Shown here one piece after another: positions 34,126 through 43,582 of a DNA stretch of 64,000 nt; positions within the stretch are counted from its first letter, which is position 1, and the number at the start of each line of letters is the position of its first letter. This stretch comes from CAXBNB01 sp040151475. GTDB lineage: Bacteria; Bacteroidota; Bacteroidia; Cytophagales; Cyclobacteriaceae. The notes under the pieces are model-generated. The model was not told the DNA's origin and ran no database searches. It worked only from the letters and a program-made list of their open reading frames with translations. A program made the position numbers and the translations under genes. The DNA is taken from the NCBI RefSeq assembly GCF_040151475.1, contig NZ_JBDKWG010000125.1, forward strand, positions 23,024 to 87,023, read 5' to 3'.

Positions 34126-35553
34126 ATGGAAAACAAAGAATCTAAAAAAGACATTCTTTCATTTGCCAATAGCCTTAAATGGAACATTGGTGAAAATTTC
34201 CATGATTCGCTGACACAAAGTATTTATACAGATGCTTCCCGAATAGCTGATAAAGTGGTGACTGTAGCAGGGGAGAGGAAAAATACACCATTTGATGGAA
34301 AGATAGATAGAATAGTTACCAGCCGAACGTGGGGGTTTCCCATTATGCTCTTTATTTTGTCAGTTGTACTATGGTTAACCATCCAAGGTGCTAATGTTCC
34401 TTCATCACTACTTGCAGCTTTACTGCTAGATACCATTCATCCTTTTCTTAAAGAAATGGCTGAAAGTATTGGTATGGTCTGGTGGTTGAGTGGATTTCTT
34501 ATAGATGGGGTTTATCTGGCATTGGCATGGGTGATCAGTGTAATGCTACCACCGATGGCCATATTTTTTCCACTTTTTACATTATTAGAAGATTTTGGGT
34601 ACTTGCCCAGAGTGGCATTCAATCTGGACAAACTGTTTAGAAAATCCGGTGCTGATGGCAAACAAGCACTTACCATGAGTATGGGATGGGGGTGCAATGC
34701 TGCAGGGGTAATTGCCACAAGAATCATAGACAGTCCAAGGGAAAGGCTCATTGCCATTATTACCAATAACTTTTCATTGTGTAATGGACGTTGGCCAACT
34801 CAAATACTGATTGCCTCCATTTTTATTGGTGTAATGGCTCCACCATTATTGGCAGGATTAGTTTCAACTGTAGCAGTAATAGTCATAGCACTATTAGGTG
34901 TTGTGTTTACTTTTGTCACGTCTCATTTTCTATCAAAAACCGTTTTGAAAGGAGAAGTATCCACATTCACTCTGGAATTACCACCATACCGCCCTCCTAG
35001 AGTTTGGAGGACATTATATACCTCATTGATTGACAGGACATTGATAGTGCTTTGGAGGGCATGTGTATTCGCAGCACCGGCTGGTGCAGTGATCTGGCTT
35101 ATTTCTAATGTACACGTAGGTGATGCTACCATTGCTTCCTGGGCTATTAATAACATGGATGGTTTTGGTTTATTTTTCGGACTCAACGGTGTAATTCTTC
35201 TTGCTTATATTGTTGCCATTCCAGCCAATGAAATTGTTATTCCTACTATTCTTATGTTAACGGTAGCAGTCTCAGGAATAGATGGCTATGGCGAGGGTGC
35301 AGGAGTAATGTTTGAATTGGACTCAATGTCTGCAACCGGTGACGTTTTAAAAGCAGGGGGCTGGACTTTACTTACAGCTGTGAACCTGATGTTGTTTAGT
35401 CTGCTTCACAATCCTTGCAGCACCACCATTTATACTATTTATCAGGAAACGAAAAGTGTAAAATGGACTGCTGTTGCTACTTTTCTTCCTATTGCAATGG
35501 GATTTGTAGTGTGTTTTCTGGTAGCTCAATTCTGGCATTTATTTTCAGCCTGA
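34126..35553 (+). CDS. feoB: FeoB permease domain (split FeoB, C-terminal part)
   Basis: 475 residues with about ten membrane helices and the two FeoB Gate motifs. The first contains MGWGCNAAGVIATRIIDSP and NNFSLCNGRWPTQIL, the second PANEIVIPTIL. The conserved cysteine-asparagine pair in GWGCN and the CNGRWP motif correspond to the CN/CSARLP motifs proposed to line the Fe(II) path. It begins 5 bases after the G-domain stop. The N-terminal 65 residues are soluble and could be the docking part for the separate G domain. Confidence 0.9.
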   Translation: MENKESKKDILSFANSLKWNIGENFHDSLTQSIYTDASRIADKVVTVAGERKNTPFDGKIDRIVTSRTWGFPIMLFILSVVLWLTIQGANVPSSLLAALLLDTIHPFLKEMAESIGMVWWLSGFLIDGVYLALAWVISVMLPPMAIFFPLFTLLEDFGYLPRVAFNLDKLFRKSGADGKQALTMSMGWGCNAAGVIATRIIDSPRERLIAIITNNFSLCNGRWPTQILIASIFIGVMAPPLLAGLVSTVAVIVIALLGVVFTFVTSHFLSKTVLKGEVSTFTLELPPYRPPRVWRTLYTSLIDRTLIVLWRACVFAAPAGAVIWLISNVHVGDATIASWAINNMDGFGLFFGLNGVILLAYIVAIPANEIVIPTILMLTVAVSGIDGYGEGAGVMFELDSMSATGDVLKAGGWTLLTAVNLMLFSLLHNPCSTTIYTIYQETKSVKWTAVATFLPIAMGFVVCFLVAQFWHLFSA

Positions 35554-35560
35554 TAGTTTT

Positions 35561-36217
35561 TCATTCCGTTACTAACAAGTTGTCTGCTACTTTGCCGGAG
35601 ATATGCACCTGGCCATTGCCTATCAACTCCACCTGCATCAGACCATCAAATTCATTTTTGTCTTTGATTACTATTTTAGTACCCAGAGAAATATGAATCT
35701 TATCGAGGTGCTTAAGGAATTCTGAGTCTGAATTTTCAACACCTACGATGGTCACCTGTTTGCCAATCTCTACTTCTGATAGTGGGTACTTAGGAGCATC
35801 GCTAAAATTGCCATTTTCATCCGGAATAGGATCTCCATGCGGATCTATTCTGGGAAAACCTAAAAACTCATCGAGTTTACTCGTAAGTAAGGACGATTTT
35901 ATATGTTCCAGTTGTTCCGCTATTTCATGTACTTCATCCCAGTTGAATTTCAATTTTTCCACCAAAAACACTTCCCACAGTCTGTGCTTTCTAATTACTT
36001 TCAAAGCTTCTTTTTTTCCTTTTTCAGAAATGTTTACCCCTTGGTATTTTTGATAGGAAATGACCTTTTTCTCAGCGAGCTTTTTAATCATATCACTAAC
36101 AGACGCAGGCTTGGTTTTCATTTCTTCTGAAAGCGCATTGGTAGATACACTTTGATCCCCCGAAAGTGAAAGATGATAAATGGCTTTTAAGTAATTTTCT
36201 TCTGCGAAACTGAGCAT
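35561..36217 (-). CDS. DtxR-family metal-dependent repressor
   Basis: 218 residues: N-terminal winged helix (AEENYLKAIYHLS, then KTKPASVSDMIKKLAEKKVISYQKYQG, here shown only in part), metal-binding and dimerisation domain (HRLWEVFLVEKL, HEIAEQLEHIKSS, DPHGDPIPD) and a C-terminal SH3-like FeoA domain (about 145-215). Full-length DtxR/MntR-type repressor of Fe(II) or Mn(II) responsive genes. It converges on feoB with a 7-base gap. Its own start is preceded by a -7 box and by the same operator as the feo operon, which suggests autoregulation and joint control. Confidence 0.9.
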   Translation of the reverse strand: MLSFAEENYLKAIYHLSLSGDQSVSTNALSEEMKTKPASVSDMIKKLAEKKVISYQKYQGVNISEKGKKEALKVIRKHRLWEVFLVEKLKFNWDEVHEIAEQLEHIKSSLLTSKLDEFLGFPRIDPHGDPIPDENGNFSDAPKYPLSEVEIGKQVTIVGVENSDSEFLKHLDKIHISLGTKIVIKDKNEFDGLMQVELIGNGQVHISGKVADNLLVTE

Positions 36218-36234
36218 AGGAGTGATTTTGAGGA

Positions 36235-36242
36235 CAAAGGTA
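36235..36242 (-). promoter_or_regulatory. -7 promoter box of the DtxR gene
   Basis: On the minus strand the octamer taccTTTG fits TAnnTTTG. It lies 17 bases before the DtxR start, and its upstream edge is 6 bases from the operator, so bound repressor would block the polymerase. Confidence 0.5.
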
Positions 36243-36246
36243 AATG

Positions 36247-36270
36247 TATTTTTAGTTAAACCTAAAAATA
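36247..36270. promoter_or_regulatory. DtxR-type operator upstream of the DtxR gene
   Basis: Arms tatttttag and ctaaaaata (9 bp, perfect) around a 6-base spacer ttaaac. Core arms TTTTTAG and CTAAAAA are identical to those upstream of the feo genes at 32251-32270, and the spacing is the same. Confidence 0.7.
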
Positions 36271-36411
36271 TGCAGTTGCGTTGTTTTAAATATTATTACC
36301 ATCTGATACCACCCATCACAATTTTATTTGGAAACACAAGAGTGAGCCAGAAAATAAATACATTTGGAGTACTAATACTATGTATTAGTACCAACATCAA
36401 TAACAGCTAAA

Positions 36412-37374
36412 GTGACTTTCAACAGGATTAAAATCATCAAGAACCGTTCGGATATTGGGGCGGGTACGCGTGGCTCAGATTTGGGTGTAGATGCCATTGA
36501 AATCGCTGCAATCAATCAGGAAAATAATTACTTTAACCAGTACGGTTTCGAAGACATCCCCACGCACAATGAAACTATTTATGATAAGGTTAACACTACT
36601 TTCGCCAAGCGAATTGGACATGTGCATGAGCAATGTATGCGTGTTTGCAATGTGATTGGTAACAATCTCAAATCTAAAAACTTTCCCCTTGTTCTTTCCG
36701 GAGATCATTCTTCTGCCCTCGGCACTATTAGTGGAATCAAAACTGCGTATCCTAACAAACGATTGGGAGTGATATGGATTGATGCCCATGCAGATTTACA
36801 TTCTCCCTATACTTCACTTTCAGGAAATGTGCATGGAATGCCAGTGGCAGCTGCATTGTCTATTGACAATCTGGAGGCTAAAGTTAATGCTGTTAGTAAA
36901 GAGACTGAGGATAGTTGGATTGGGATGAAAAATACAGGCATCATCGGTGCTAAAATTCACCCTGAATATCTGATCTATTTTGGAGTGAGAGACACGGAGA
37001 TTCCTGAAGAAAAATTACTTAAGAAACTAAAAATAAAAAATTACAAGGTAGAGGAAGTACGGTATAGAGGCATACAAATTTGTCTCGATGAGGCTGTCAA
37101 AAAACTATCCGATTGTGAAATGATCTACATTTCATTCGATGTTGACAGCATGGATTGTGATTTGATATCAAAGGGTACAGGCACTCCTGTATCCAAAGGA
37201 TTTGATCAATATGAAGTCATCAACATCATCAATGGTTTCATTTCTACCAACAAAGTGGTTTGTTTGGAAATAGTAGAAATCAATCCTCTTTTGGATTTGA
37301 ATGGAAACAAAATGGCAGAAGCTGCTTTTGAAGTTCTGGACGCAGTTACGAATACTTTAGAATTCCACTTATAA
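36412..37374 (+). CDS. Arginase/agmatinase-family ureohydrolase (probable arginase)
   Basis: 320 residues. The binuclear manganese ligands are present: GDHS (97-100), DAHADLH (124-130) and SFDVDSMD (241-248), with the substrate loop NVHGMP (139-144). The N-terminus GAGTRGSDLGVDAI matches the arginase clade in Bacteroidota, so arginine to ornithine plus urea is the best guess; agmatinase or formimidoylglutamase are alternatives. The start is GTG at 36412; no ATG occurs in frame between it and the upstream stop at 36373. It is followed 11 bases later by an ACT-domain gene. Confidence 0.85.
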   Translation: MTFNRIKIIKNRSDIGAGTRGSDLGVDAIEIAAINQENNYFNQYGFEDIPTHNETIYDKVNTTFAKRIGHVHEQCMRVCNVIGNNLKSKNFPLVLSGDHSSALGTISGIKTAYPNKRLGVIWIDAHADLHSPYTSLSGNVHGMPVAAALSIDNLEAKVNAVSKETEDSWIGMKNTGIIGAKIHPEYLIYFGVRDTEIPEEKLLKKLKIKNYKVEEVRYRGIQICLDEAVKKLSDCEMIYISFDVDSMDCDLISKGTGTPVSKGFDQYEVINIINGFISTNKVVCLEIVEINPLLDLNGNKMAEAAFEVLDAVTNTLEFHL

Positions 37375-37385
37375 ATTATTCAACT

Positions 37386-37784
37386 ATGGAAATCAATCTT
37401 GAAATACTAATCAAAAACATGTCGCCAACACTCAATATTGGTAGTTACGTTTTTTGTTCGGTGAACAGAAGTTTTGTTGTTCCCGATTCAATAATACTTG
37501 CTTCCTTTATGGAACAAGAGGGCAAAACGCTTGTATTATCCAGAGAATCTGCCGAAAACCACAAACTAGAGTATTCTTCCGTTATGGCATGGATCACGCT
37601 AAATGTCCACTCGTCTCTGCAAGCCGTTGGCTTTACCGCAAAAATTTCTACAGCACTTGCAGAAAACGAAATCAGTTGCAATGTAATTGCCGGATACTAT
37701 CACGATCATCTTTTTGTGGAAAAAGACGATGCAGAAAAAGCCATGCAAGTATTGAATGATTTGTCGATGACAAATAGCGGTTGA
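37386..37784 (+). CDS. ACT-domain protein (CASTOR-like)
   Basis: 132 residues made of two ACT-type halves: residues about 12-55 (LNIGSYVFCSV) and about 60-128 (AWITLNVHSSLQAVGFTAKI, then CNVIAGYYHDHLFV). The second half matches the ACT_7 pattern of the CASTOR family, where the eukaryotic CASTOR1 senses arginine. ACT domains bind amino acids and modulate partner proteins. Lying 11 bases after an arginase gene, this could be an arginine sensor or modulator of that enzyme (inference). Met12 is an alternative start. Confidence 0.8.
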   Translation: MEINLEILIKNMSPTLNIGSYVFCSVNRSFVVPDSIILASFMEQEGKTLVLSRESAENHKLEYSSVMAWITLNVHSSLQAVGFTAKISTALAENEISCNVIAGYYHDHLFVEKDDAEKAMQVLNDLSMTNSG

Positions 37785-37797
37785 CTAATACGATCAA

Positions 37798-38814
37798 TTA
37801 AACATCTAATATCTCGGTCATCTTTACAGGTCGGTTCTCTTCCATAGATTTGTTGGCTGCTATGGCTATTGCAGTAGCCTTTAGTCCATCAATACCGTTG
37901 ACAGGTGGTTCGGTTCCTTGTGTCAGGGCCTGGATAAATGCATTCATTTCATGTAAATAGGAATCTATATATCTATCCATGAAAAAATCTAATGGCCTTG
38001 AGCCATGCACACCTTTTTCATCAAAAAGTAGATGGGTGTCTTTAAAATTATTGTTGGCCTGAGCCATCCCTTTTGAACCAAATACTTCCAATCTTTGATC
38101 GTAACCATAAGCAGCTTGCCGGCTATTTTCAATAAGAGCAGTAGCTCCGTTTTCAAAAGAAAGCACAACATATCCTGTATCAATATCTCCGGCTTCTCCT
38201 ATTGCGGGATCAACAAGGTTACTGCCTTTGGCAAATACTTCTATTACCTCACTGTCTGCAATGTGTCTGGCCATATCAAAATCATGAATGGTCATATCCA
38301 AAAACAAACCGCCTGAACTTTTGATATATCCTATTGGTGGTGGTGCAGGGTCTCGACTTGTTATCTTTATTGTACGCAAATCTCCCACTTTGCCATTTTT
38401 AACTAGGGATTTAATCTTAGAAAAATTGATATCAAATCGTTGGTTGAAAGCCACCATTAAAGGCACATTATGTTTTTGTGTCACTTCTATTATTTCCTTT
38501 ACCTTGCTTAAAGAAAGATCCAGTGGTTTTTCACAAAATACAGCCTTTTTAGATTGAGCGGCACGAGTTACATAGTCAGCATGTGTGTCATTGGGAGAAC
38601 AAATAAGGACAGCATCAAGATCCTCATTGTCGAAGATTACATTGGCATCAGATGAAACAAACGGTACGTTGAATTTTCTTGCAAAGTCCTGGCCTTCTTC
38701 TGAAGGGTTTACAACTGCTACTACTTCAGCACCTTCGATTTTTCCTGCCAGGTTTCCCAGATGAATTTTACCAATTCTTCCCAGTCCCAATATTCCTATT
38801 TTTACTTTATCCAT
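37798..38814 (-). CDS. iolG: Inositol 2-dehydrogenase (Gfo/Idh/MocA family)
   Basis: 338 residues. Rossmann fold with GLGRIGKIH (11-19) binding NAD(P), then FCEKPLDLS, where the lysine is the conserved EKP residue, and the catalytic-domain motif GGLFLDMTIHDFDMARHI with the family's His/Asp. This pattern is typical of IolG, which oxidises myo-inositol to scyllo-inosose, but the family also includes dehydrogenases of other sugars, so the substrate is tentative. It is divergent from the DUF1553 gene cluster and may be part of the same sugar or polyol locus. Confidence 0.8.
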   Translation of the reverse strand: MDKVKIGILGLGRIGKIHLGNLAGKIEGAEVVAVVNPSEEGQDFARKFNVPFVSSDANVIFDNEDLDAVLICSPNDTHADYVTRAAQSKKAVFCEKPLDLSLSKVKEIIEVTQKHNVPLMVAFNQRFDINFSKIKSLVKNGKVGDLRTIKITSRDPAPPPIGYIKSSGGLFLDMTIHDFDMARHIADSEVIEVFAKGSNLVDPAIGEAGDIDTGYVVLSFENGATALIENSRQAAYGYDQRLEVFGSKGMAQANNNFKDTHLLFDEKGVHGSRPLDFFMDRYIDSYLHEMNAFIQALTQGTEPPVNGIDGLKATAIAIAANKSMEENRPVKMTEILDV

Positions 38815-39105
38815 TTTATGCTTAATAAGTGAGTTTAATCGTATTTAAAATTGAATCCGTATCAATCAGTTATATCAATTTGTTTGCTGCAATATTCAAA
38901 TTTTACTAAATAAAAAGTGTGCCTTTTGACGATAAAAACAGATAAAATCAGTGAGTGAACGGATTTGTGCACCTTTTTGAATGATTTGGATACCTCAAAT
39001 TTCATTAGCTGAAATAAATTGCCAGATATAATTGAGTTAGGAATTACAAAACTTGAAATAAAGAAGTTAGCATTTCACATGATACAATTGAATGAGAATA
39101 AAGGA

Positions 39106-42096
39106 ATGAAAAAAGCAATATCGATATTGGCTGTTATCATATTTTGCATCGGCATGTTTCAGTGTAAAGAAAGTGGTACTGCTGTAAAAGTCCCCAAAAA
39201 TGTTGACTTTAATTTTGATATAAGGCCAATATTGGTTCAGAACTGTTACCTCTGCCACGGACCTGATCCCAGTAGCAGAAAGGCAGATTTGCGGTTAGAT
39301 ACTTTCGAAGGAGCAACAGCTCAAAGGGAAGAAGGAAATCCTGCCATAGTACCCGGTAATATCAGCAAAAGCGAAATGATAAAGCGGATCACCCATCATG
39401 ATGCTGATGCAATGATGCCACCACCGGAATCTAATTTAAAATTAAGCGAGTACGAGATAGAAGTACTTAAAAAATGGATTGATCAGGGAGCTGAGTGGAA
39501 GGTTCATTGGGCTTTTAATCAACCGGAATACAAAGAAGCTGAAAAACATGATACTGATGAAGCTGTAAATGAAATCGATAATTACATTCTGGAAAAACTG
39601 GAAAACAAAGGGCTTAGTCCCGCTCCATTGGCTAATAAAAACACACTTATCCGTCGTGTGTCATATATTTTAACAGGACTACCACCCACTCCGGACGAAC
39701 TGAGTCAGTTTTTGGCAGACGATAGTCCTGATGCCTATGAGAAAATGGTTGACCAATACCTTGAATCAGGCGCATTTGGTGAAAGATGGGCACGTCATTG
39801 GATGGATATTGTGAGGTATGCAGAAACAAAAGGGCATGAGTTTGATTTTCCAATAATAGGTGCATGGCAATATAGAGATTATCTTATTCGTGCATTCAAT
39901 GAAGATATACCTTACGACCAGTTGGTCAGAGAACATTTGGCCGGAGATCTATTGGACTCAGTAAGGTGGAATCCTGAATCCGGTATCAATGAATCCCGGT
40001 TGGGTACTGCTTTTTATGCACTGGGGGAAGGTACTCATAGTCCTGTTGATATCAGGAAAGATGAAGCAGACAGAATAGATAACATGATTGACGTGACCAC
40101 TAAAACATTTCAGGGACTAACAGTTTCGTGTGCGAGGTGTCATGATCATAAATTTGACCCTATACCAACAGCCGACTATTATGCATTATATGGTGTAATG
40201 GAAAGTAGTAGATTTTCTCTTAATCCATCCAACCTTACTTATGATAAAGTGAAGAGCCTTGAAGAAATTGAAGGCCTTAAAAACGGTATCAGGAACCTTA
40301 TTGCTGAAAACTGGCCTACCGATGACCTGGTACTTTCAGACAGCCCGGCAACAACAGAAAAGCCACAGGAAGAATCTGAGTGGAATTATAAGGTATTGGG
40401 TGATTTTAGAGGTCAGGATTTGAACGACTGGAAAAGTGACGGACTTGCTTTTGGCACAAAAACTACTTTAGGCAAGCCGGAGTTTAATACTGAAGGGAAT
40501 AAATTGGTAAGACTTGCCAGCGGAGCAGCATCGAGCAGGCAGCTTTCAAAAGGAGTGTATGGTGCTTTACGCTCACCCAATTTTGTTATAGATACCGATT
40601 TTATCGGAGTACATGCTTTAGGTGAAAAAGCGATGATCCGAATCATCATTGATAACTTTCAATTAATTAGATACCCGATATATGGGGGATTAGAGAAAAA
40701 AATAAATACTCAGGAGTGGAAAAAATACAGCTTTGATGTTTCGCCATGGAAAGGACACAAGGCATATATTGAAATACTTCCCGGAGAATACAATGGCCAT
40801 CATTATAAATTAGAAGAAGATGCTTTTATAGACGTAGAATATGTTATTGCCTATGATGGAGAGTGGCCAGAGCAAATAAAAAATACTGGCAATAGTAAAG
40901 AAAACGAGAGTTTTGATGATTGGGTATCAGGTAAAGCTTCTACTCAGTTGGTAGAGAATATAAACTATCTCATAAAGAACAAAAAGCTGAACAATAAATT
41001 TGAAGATGCCAATAATCTGTTGGAGCAGTATCAGCAATTGACAGAAAATCTCAAAGATTCTACCTTTTTCATAGGCATAAATGAGGGCTTTGGAATTGAC
41101 AGTCATGTATTTAACAGAGGAAATTATCAGGATTTATCTGAAGATCCGGTACCGAGAGGATTTTTATCAGTCCTTCCTGTAAATAAAGAACCTGTGAAAT
41201 CCAATGGCAGTGGAAGATTAGAAGTAGCGCAACAAATTCTTGACAAAGAAAATCCCCTGACTTCCAGGGTAATGATAAACAGAGTATGGCACCATCTGTT
41301 TGGTAAAGGAATAGTGACAACTGTGGACAATTTTGGGTTACAGGGAAAACTACCAACTCATCCTGAGTTATTGGATTATCTGGCAATTAAATTTCAAAAT
41401 GAAGGCTGGTCAGTGAAGAGTATGGTCAAATATATCGTAATGTCCAATACGTTCAGAAGATCGACTGTAAGCAGCGAAGAGAATGTGGCGAAGCTAGATC
41501 CAACCAATGCATTGCTATCCCATTTTCCTATCAGAAGATTAGAATCAGAAGCCATTTGGGATGGCCTGTTGTCCATTTCAGGAAATTTGAACTCGGAAAT
41601 GTATGGTGAGCCGGTTCCGGTTTATCTGACTGATTTCATGCAGGGAAGGGGAAGACCCGGAAAATCAGGGCCACTGGATGGCAATGGCCGGAGAAGTATC
41701 TATCAGGCAGTACGTCGCAATTTCCTGCAACCTATGATGTTGACTTTTGACCGTCCTATTCCTTTTTCCACTTTTGGCAACAGGAATGTAACCAACGTAC
41801 CTGCACAATCTTTGATTTTGATGAATGACCCTTTTATTGTCCATCAGGCAGAAGTAATGGCAAAAGAAGTCTTAAATCATGAAAAATTAAGTCAGACAGA
41901 TCGGCTTAAGTATATATATATCAAGACATTATCAAGAGAACCTACCAAGGAAGAAATAGATCAGGCCAATACATTTATTCAGATATTGGCTGAATCTTAT
42001 GAGCTCAAAGAAGAAGATGCTGCCACTAATATTGATGTGTGGAAAGATTACTGCCACTCAGTTTTTAATCTTAAAGAATTTATTTATTTAATCTAA
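39106..42096 (+). CDS. Cytochrome-like PSCyt1/DUF1549/DUF1553 protein
   Basis: 996 residues from ATG 39106, chosen because it starts a lipoprotein-like signal (MKKAISILAVIIFCIGMFQC); an earlier in-frame start gives no signal. A PSCyt1 haem-like site CYLCH (47-51) opens the mature protein and is followed by MMPP. DUF1549 contains a second CARCH site (342-346) in the context CARCHDHKFDPIP. A carbohydrate-binding-like insertion follows (about 430-600), then DUF1553 in the C-terminal third (FNRGNYQ, then LTSRVMINRVWHHLFG). The family, best known from Planctomycetes, is linked to degradation of complex substrates but not biochemically settled. It overlaps the DUF1501 gene by one base (TAATG). Confidence 0.85.
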   Translation: MKKAISILAVIIFCIGMFQCKESGTAVKVPKNVDFNFDIRPILVQNCYLCHGPDPSSRKADLRLDTFEGATAQREEGNPAIVPGNISKSEMIKRITHHDADAMMPPPESNLKLSEYEIEVLKKWIDQGAEWKVHWAFNQPEYKEAEKHDTDEAVNEIDNYILEKLENKGLSPAPLANKNTLIRRVSYILTGLPPTPDELSQFLADDSPDAYEKMVDQYLESGAFGERWARHWMDIVRYAETKGHEFDFPIIGAWQYRDYLIRAFNEDIPYDQLVREHLAGDLLDSVRWNPESGINESRLGTAFYALGEGTHSPVDIRKDEADRIDNMIDVTTKTFQGLTVSCARCHDHKFDPIPTADYYALYGVMESSRFSLNPSNLTYDKVKSLEEIEGLKNGIRNLIAENWPTDDLVLSDSPATTEKPQEESEWNYKVLGDFRGQDLNDWKSDGLAFGTKTTLGKPEFNTEGNKLVRLASGAASSRQLSKGVYGALRSPNFVIDTDFIGVHALGEKAMIRIIIDNFQLIRYPIYGGLEKKINTQEWKKYSFDVSPWKGHKAYIEILPGEYNGHHYKLEEDAFIDVEYVIAYDGEWPEQIKNTGNSKENESFDDWVSGKASTQLVENINYLIKNKKLNNKFEDANNLLEQYQQLTENLKDSTFFIGINEGFGIDSHVFNRGNYQDLSEDPVPRGFLSVLPVNKEPVKSNGSGRLEVAQQILDKENPLTSRVMINRVWHHLFGKGIVTTVDNFGLQGKLPTHPELLDYLAIKFQNEGWSVKSMVKYIVMSNTFRRSTVSSEENVAKLDPTNALLSHFPIRRLESEAIWDGLLSISGNLNSEMYGEPVPVYLTDFMQGRGRPGKSGPLDGNGRRSIYQAVRRNFLQPMMLTFDRPIPFSTFGNRNVTNVPAQSLILMNDPFIVHQAEVMAKEVLNHEKLSQTDRLKYIYIKTLSREPTKEEIDQANTFIQILAESYELKEEDAATNIDVWKDYCHSVFNLKEFIYLI

Positions 42097-43541
42097 TGGG
42101 AAAAAATCATATCATTCACAAACCTGTAACACGTCGGGAGATGCTTGGCATCTGTAAAGGCGGTTTTGGATCGTTGGCTTTTGCGAGCTTGTTTGGAGGT
42201 ATTCAAACTGCTTGCAAGCAACTGGATGATCCTAAGTCCATATTGACTCAACTTACTCAGACGCCTCATTATGTACCAAAAGCCAAGAATGTAATATTTT
42301 TATATATGGATGGAGGAGTTTCCCAGGTTGATTCTTTTGATCCAAAACCAAGGTTGGAAAAAGAAAACGGAGAAGATCCAAAAAAGAAATTTAAAGTTGA
42401 CAACACCCAATTCGACAATGTTGGTAAGATTCTAAAAAGCCCATGGTCGTTCAAACAATATGGAGAATGCGGAATGCCTGTAAGTGAACTGTTTCCTCAT
42501 ATTGCTACCTGTGTAGATGATTTGGCTTTGATCCGGTCTATGGTATCAGATTTTCCCGAACATACCAATGCCAATTACTTTCTACACACAGGCAGTGGCA
42601 TTCAGGGCAGGCCAAGTATGGGCGCATGGGTGACTTATGGCCTTGGTAGCGAAAACAACAACCTGCCGGGATATGTTGTACTGGATGGCGGACTAATACC
42701 TCCGGGAGGTTTGGACAATTTCAAAAGTGGTTTTTTACCTGCATCCTACCAGGCATCTATCTTAAAATCTGGTCCGGTTCCATTGGCCAACATTAATCCA
42801 TTGGAAACAAAAGAAGGCCTTCAAAATCAAAAACTTGATTTTATCAAGCAAATGGATCAAAGTCTGATGGGAAGTTTGGGACATGCAGATGCAGTAGAGT
42901 CTGCCATTTCCAATTACGAATTGGCCTACCAGATGCAGTCTTCTATTCCTGAATTGACGGAATTCTCCAGCGAAACCAAGGCAACACAGAAATTGTATGG
43001 CATGGACTCAGAGGATCCCCATAAACGTGGATATGCCAGGCAATGTCTTTTGGCAAGAAGGCTTATCGAACGTGGTGTGAGGTTCGTGGAGCTGACCTGT
43101 CCTAATGTGGGTAGAGATCGTTGGGATCAGCACAATAACCTGAAAGATGGACATGAGAGAAATGCACATGCAGTGGATCAACCCATTGCCGGACTGATTA
43201 AGGATTTGAAAGTAAGGGGATTATTGGAAGAAACCCTGATTGTTTGGACTGGTGAATTTGGACGTACTCCTTTCGCACAAGGATCAAACGGACGTGACCA
43301 CAATCCATCTGCCTTTAGTATGTGGATGGCTGGTGCCGGTATAAAGGGTGGTACCATTTACGGAAAAACAGATGATTATGGTTATCGGGTGTTGGAAAAC
43401 GAAACTACTGTTCACGATGTTCACGCCACCATGCTTCACATGCTGGGAGTAAATCATGAAAGATTGAGATTTAGATTTGGTGGTCGGGATATCAGGTTAA
43501 CTGACGTTCACGGCCACATTATCAAAGACATTCTTGCTTAA
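42096..43541 (+). CDS. DUF1501 (sulfatase-like) protein with Tat signal
   Basis: 481 residues. The N-terminus carries a twin-arginine motif (TRREMLG) followed by a hydrophobic stretch (FGSLAFASLFGG), so Tat export is likely. DUF1501 has the alkaline-phosphatase/sulfatase fold: IFLYMDGGVSQVDSFDPKP near the start and WTGEFGRTPFAQG, GRDHNP and VHDVHATMLHMLG later. These proteins regularly sit next to DUF1553 proteins and are thought to act with them. Translation is coupled to the preceding gene by the TAATG overlap. Confidence 0.88.
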   Translation: MGKNHIIHKPVTRREMLGICKGGFGSLAFASLFGGIQTACKQLDDPKSILTQLTQTPHYVPKAKNVIFLYMDGGVSQVDSFDPKPRLEKENGEDPKKKFKVDNTQFDNVGKILKSPWSFKQYGECGMPVSELFPHIATCVDDLALIRSMVSDFPEHTNANYFLHTGSGIQGRPSMGAWVTYGLGSENNNLPGYVVLDGGLIPPGGLDNFKSGFLPASYQASILKSGPVPLANINPLETKEGLQNQKLDFIKQMDQSLMGSLGHADAVESAISNYELAYQMQSSIPELTEFSSETKATQKLYGMDSEDPHKRGYARQCLLARRLIERGVRFVELTCPNVGRDRWDQHNNLKDGHERNAHAVDQPIAGLIKDLKVRGLLEETLIVWTGEFGRTPFAQGSNGRDHNPSAFSMWMAGAGIKGGTIYGKTDDYGYRVLENETTVHDVHATMLHMLGVNHERLRFRFGGRDIRLTDVHGHIIKDILA

Positions 43542-43582
43542 AAGCTTTATCAAATAGAAACCAATTATATAAACATAAGAAT

